Assembly: GCA_025201805.1 (NCBI GenBank)
Contig: MU619263.1
Coordinates: forward strand, 133,715 to 197,714
DNA length: 64,000 nt
Direction of reading: 5' to 3'
Source: Parasitella parasitica
Lineage: Eukaryota; Mucoromycota; Mucoromycetes; Mucorales; Mucoraceae
This document shows positions 61,764 to 64,000 of the stretch, one piece after another (position 1 is the stretch's first letter; every line of letters starts with the position of its first letter). Both the position numbers and the translations under genes were made by a program. Below the pieces are notes generated by a model. The model had not been told where the DNA came from, searched no databases, and saw only the letters and a list, made by a program, of their open reading frames with translations.

Positions 61764-63756
61764 TTTGAGAATATAAACTTTAGAAAGTGAAAAAGAAGAA
61801 GAAAAAAAAGAGAAAATAAAAAAAGTTGGCAGAAGAGATAAAAAAGAGCGAATTGTACGTAGCCTAACTGTAAACCAAGTGACGCAGATAGATACTATTG
61901 GTCTCTATTGAAAGACGCTGTGTATCAATCCTTTATCCTAGCAACTCAGTTCATTTTGTTGGCACAAAGGGATCCTCAATTTCTCGTGTTTTTGCCTATG
62001 TTACACTCCTAATGAAACTTGTCCTTATTTAACAACCTTGAACAAGAAGCCTCCTACCCTTCCCTCTCCTTTTAATGTACCTCTTTACATTTGGTGTAGA
62101 AAAAAAGGCATTATAATGAATCACAAGACAACATATCCTCCCCCTTTTTTTTATTAGAATGAAAACAGCATATGCCTGGACCTACTCAACCTGATGCCCA
62201 TAAGAGCAATATGTATATGCTGGTAAATACACAAAAAAAGGCCCGAGTTGCGCTCACGCTTTCATATACACAATACAAAAAATAAAAAGCTAGTAATTAA
62301 AAAGATCAAGAAAGATTAAGCCCTAAACATCTTGTTTCCATGTATCCCCTTACATATCTCACACATTTTTCCAATTCTTCATCAGCTTTGTGGTTTACCA
62401 AAAGGATGTTCAAATGGCCTCACATCTCATCCCGGTTGAGCATTATAAGGATATCTATCGTTTGATGAAAACAGGGTATTTTTGAAAGGCATTTGAAAGA
62501 ATCAGTTTATACAAAAACGAGCTGTTTTTGAATGTACGAAATTCGAATTTTCCAAGTTTTAGTATCCTTAACAACAACCAAAAGAATAAAAGGAGACACA
62601 AAGATATCCTACACATGTGGGATTCGTTTTTCGTTTCAAAAAAAAAAACCTTGATTTATCGTTTTGATTGTGTAGTACAACTACAATGAAAGAGTGTCTC
62701 TTGCCACCACACATATCAATTTGCGGGCATCCAATGGGCCTTGTTTTATATTATAGATTGTATGTTGTTTGGCCTATGCACCTTTAACAGCAATTTTGGT
62801 CGTGTTTACGAAACAATGCAACATTTGGTTGAGGTTTACGTTAAAGTTGACTTGCGAGAGCAAAAAAAGTTTTTAAATCAACTTTTTGAGAAATTATACC
62901 AGAACATTACAAAGATGCGTAGTAGACAAACCTCATTAAGTTACCATCAAAAATCAGGCACCAACATTTTTGTTATGCGGAGCTTAGAAGGGCCGGAAAA
63001 ACCAATGATAGATTTGCTTCTGTACATCCATGAAGTTCCCCAAATCATAGTATTGCAATTTTCTCTCGATTAATGGTACTATATCTTAGAAAAATCTTCA
63101 GAACTTTTTTTTTTAACGAAAAAAAAAAAAAAAAACGATACTTGAATATGATTAAACTCTACTCCTTGGAATCATCTAATGCGTTTAGGATGAGTCAGTT
63201 ATTATGTGGATATTATGTTCATGTCCTATTTAATTGCATAGAGATCGACTTTGGCAATACTCGCTTCCCTTGGCTGACAATCTTCTATCAAATTTGATTC
63301 AAGATGTTTATATCCAATCCCGGAATCCTATTTTGTAAATTATTAGGACACCCCTAAACCCGTGATAACACATCTAATCAAGTTTCTTGGTTTAGAAGAT
63401 GATGGTTAATAGTGATATCATCAGATGCGTAAGCTAATCCCTATCTTGATCTTAAATCAAGATTATCATCACAAGTGCTTATGCAAAGAGTATAATATTT
63501 ATATACGGTACATACGTCATGAATAGTTTTATTGTAACACCATCCAGTCAAGTCAATCCGTTATCAGTAGTCAATATGCATACACACGAATACAAATGCT
63601 CCTTTAAATATTATAATTGGACATTATATATTATAACCTAAATATAGCATAAATATCATATTTCTTTATTAACGAGCTTCTGTAAGAAAAAACATAGAGG
63701 GTAACATATAGCTTGTCCTGCTTTCTAAATGATTATATACCGGTATATAAACGAAA
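61764..63756. other. Actin promoter and AT-rich intergenic DNA
   Basis: Just upstream of actin, 61764-62300 is rich in A on the plus strand and pyrimidine on the coding strand. A 110-codon frame (62741-63073, RVYETMQHLVEVYVKVDLRE) and a following one to 63297 read somewhat like protein but match no family and lack a clear start context. A run at about 63120-63134. Confidence 0.5.
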
Positions 63757-64000
63757 TCACTTTTTTTTCAGCAACTGAATCAGTTTGCATTGTTCTTCTA
63801 ACAGTTTCTCCAGGCTTAACTCTTGATCTTCTTGTTCATTGTGTAATACATCTTTCAAATACTTGTTTTGAATCATTTTGTACATTGTCTTCGAATTATC
63901 TAGGACTCTGTATAATTCGTCTAGTATTAGGCGTTCCTTGGTATTTTTCGGGATATAATTTGGATTGAAAGCATTGTTTGATGCAGCAGTGATTGGCAAA
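63757..64000 (-). CDS. C-terminal end of an unknown protein (partial)
   Basis: A minus-strand frame open through the right edge ends at 63757. The last 80 residues contain NNAFNPNYIPKNTKER and LILDELYRVLDNSKTMYK, then an acidic, leucine-rich helical stretch and a KKK end, looking like a coiled coil. The Met suggested by a TTG at the edge is not a start; the gene continues outside. Family not recognised. Confidence 0.55.
   Translation of the reverse strand, partial: LPITAASNNAFNPNYIPKNTKERLILDELYRVLDNSKTMYKMIQNKYLKDVLHNEQEDQELSLEKLLEEQCKLIQLLKKK

Overview
The window looks like a scaffold from an early-diverging filamentous fungus, most likely a mucoralean (Mucoromycota). Intergenic DNA is AT-rich. 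Nearly every gene carries several short introns (about 50-90 nt) with GTAAG-type donors. A GT48 beta-1,3-glucan synthase, a Yap1-type bZIP, TIM50, an APE2-type M1 aminopeptidase and conventional actin indicate a fungus. Helitron and DIRS-like relics fit that group. The species cannot be named from the sequence. Two runs of N (13996-14045, 46883-46929) are scaffold gaps. I saw no rRNA, tRNA or CRISPR array.

Layout. 1-3.3 kb: AT-rich DNA with an old diverged duplication. 3.4-7.8 kb (+): large RecB-nuclease/RNase H-like/SF1 helicase in eight exons. 8.2-10.1 kb (-): forkhead factor with polyalanine tracts. 11.5-13.1 kb (-): TIM50. 15.1-21.4 kb (+): FKS glucan synthase with a 13-nt microexon. 21.7-23.3 kb (+): ten-finger C2H2 protein. 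23.5-25.4 kb (-): RMD1/DUF155 membrane protein. 26.2-26.9 kb (+): ARL2 GTPase. 27.2-30.9 kb: transposon graveyard, a minus-strand Helitron broken in two around a 1.9-kb segment bounded by inverted repeats that holds a gag-like ORF, a tyrosine-recombinase tail, a possible serine-recombinase relic and 22-23-bp iterons. 32.5-33.8 kb (+): vacuolar-type amino-acid transporter. 35.1-37.0 kb (+): coiled-coil protein and PINX1/GNO1 G-patch protein. 37.4-38.5 kb (-): AP-1-like bZIP. 39.8-40.8 kb (-): unusual globin. 43.5-44.7 kb (-): Derlin. 45.3-46.4 kb (+): NTF2/SigF-like protein in five exons. 47.2-47.5 kb (-): small secreted protein. 47.9-49.2 kb (+): SIR2 deacetylase. 49.7-50.8 kb (+): TMEM33/Pom33 protein. 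51.3-54.3 kb (-): M1 aminopeptidase. 54.3-59.8 kb: gene-poor. 59.8-60.2 kb (+): small lysine-rich protein. 60.4-61.8 kb (-): actin. The right edge holds the 3' end of a minus-strand gene.

These are independent housekeeping genes, not an operon or cluster. Loose functional pairs are the redox-type bZIP beside the globin, and Derlin close to other membrane-protein genes. Splice structures were worked out by hand. In every multi-exon gene reported with confidence the summed exon lengths are a multiple of three and the joins restore family motifs. The most unusual region is the nested transposon complex at 27.2-30.9 kb. The RecB-helicase gene, the globin with a long E-F insertion and the FKS microexon are the next most interesting.
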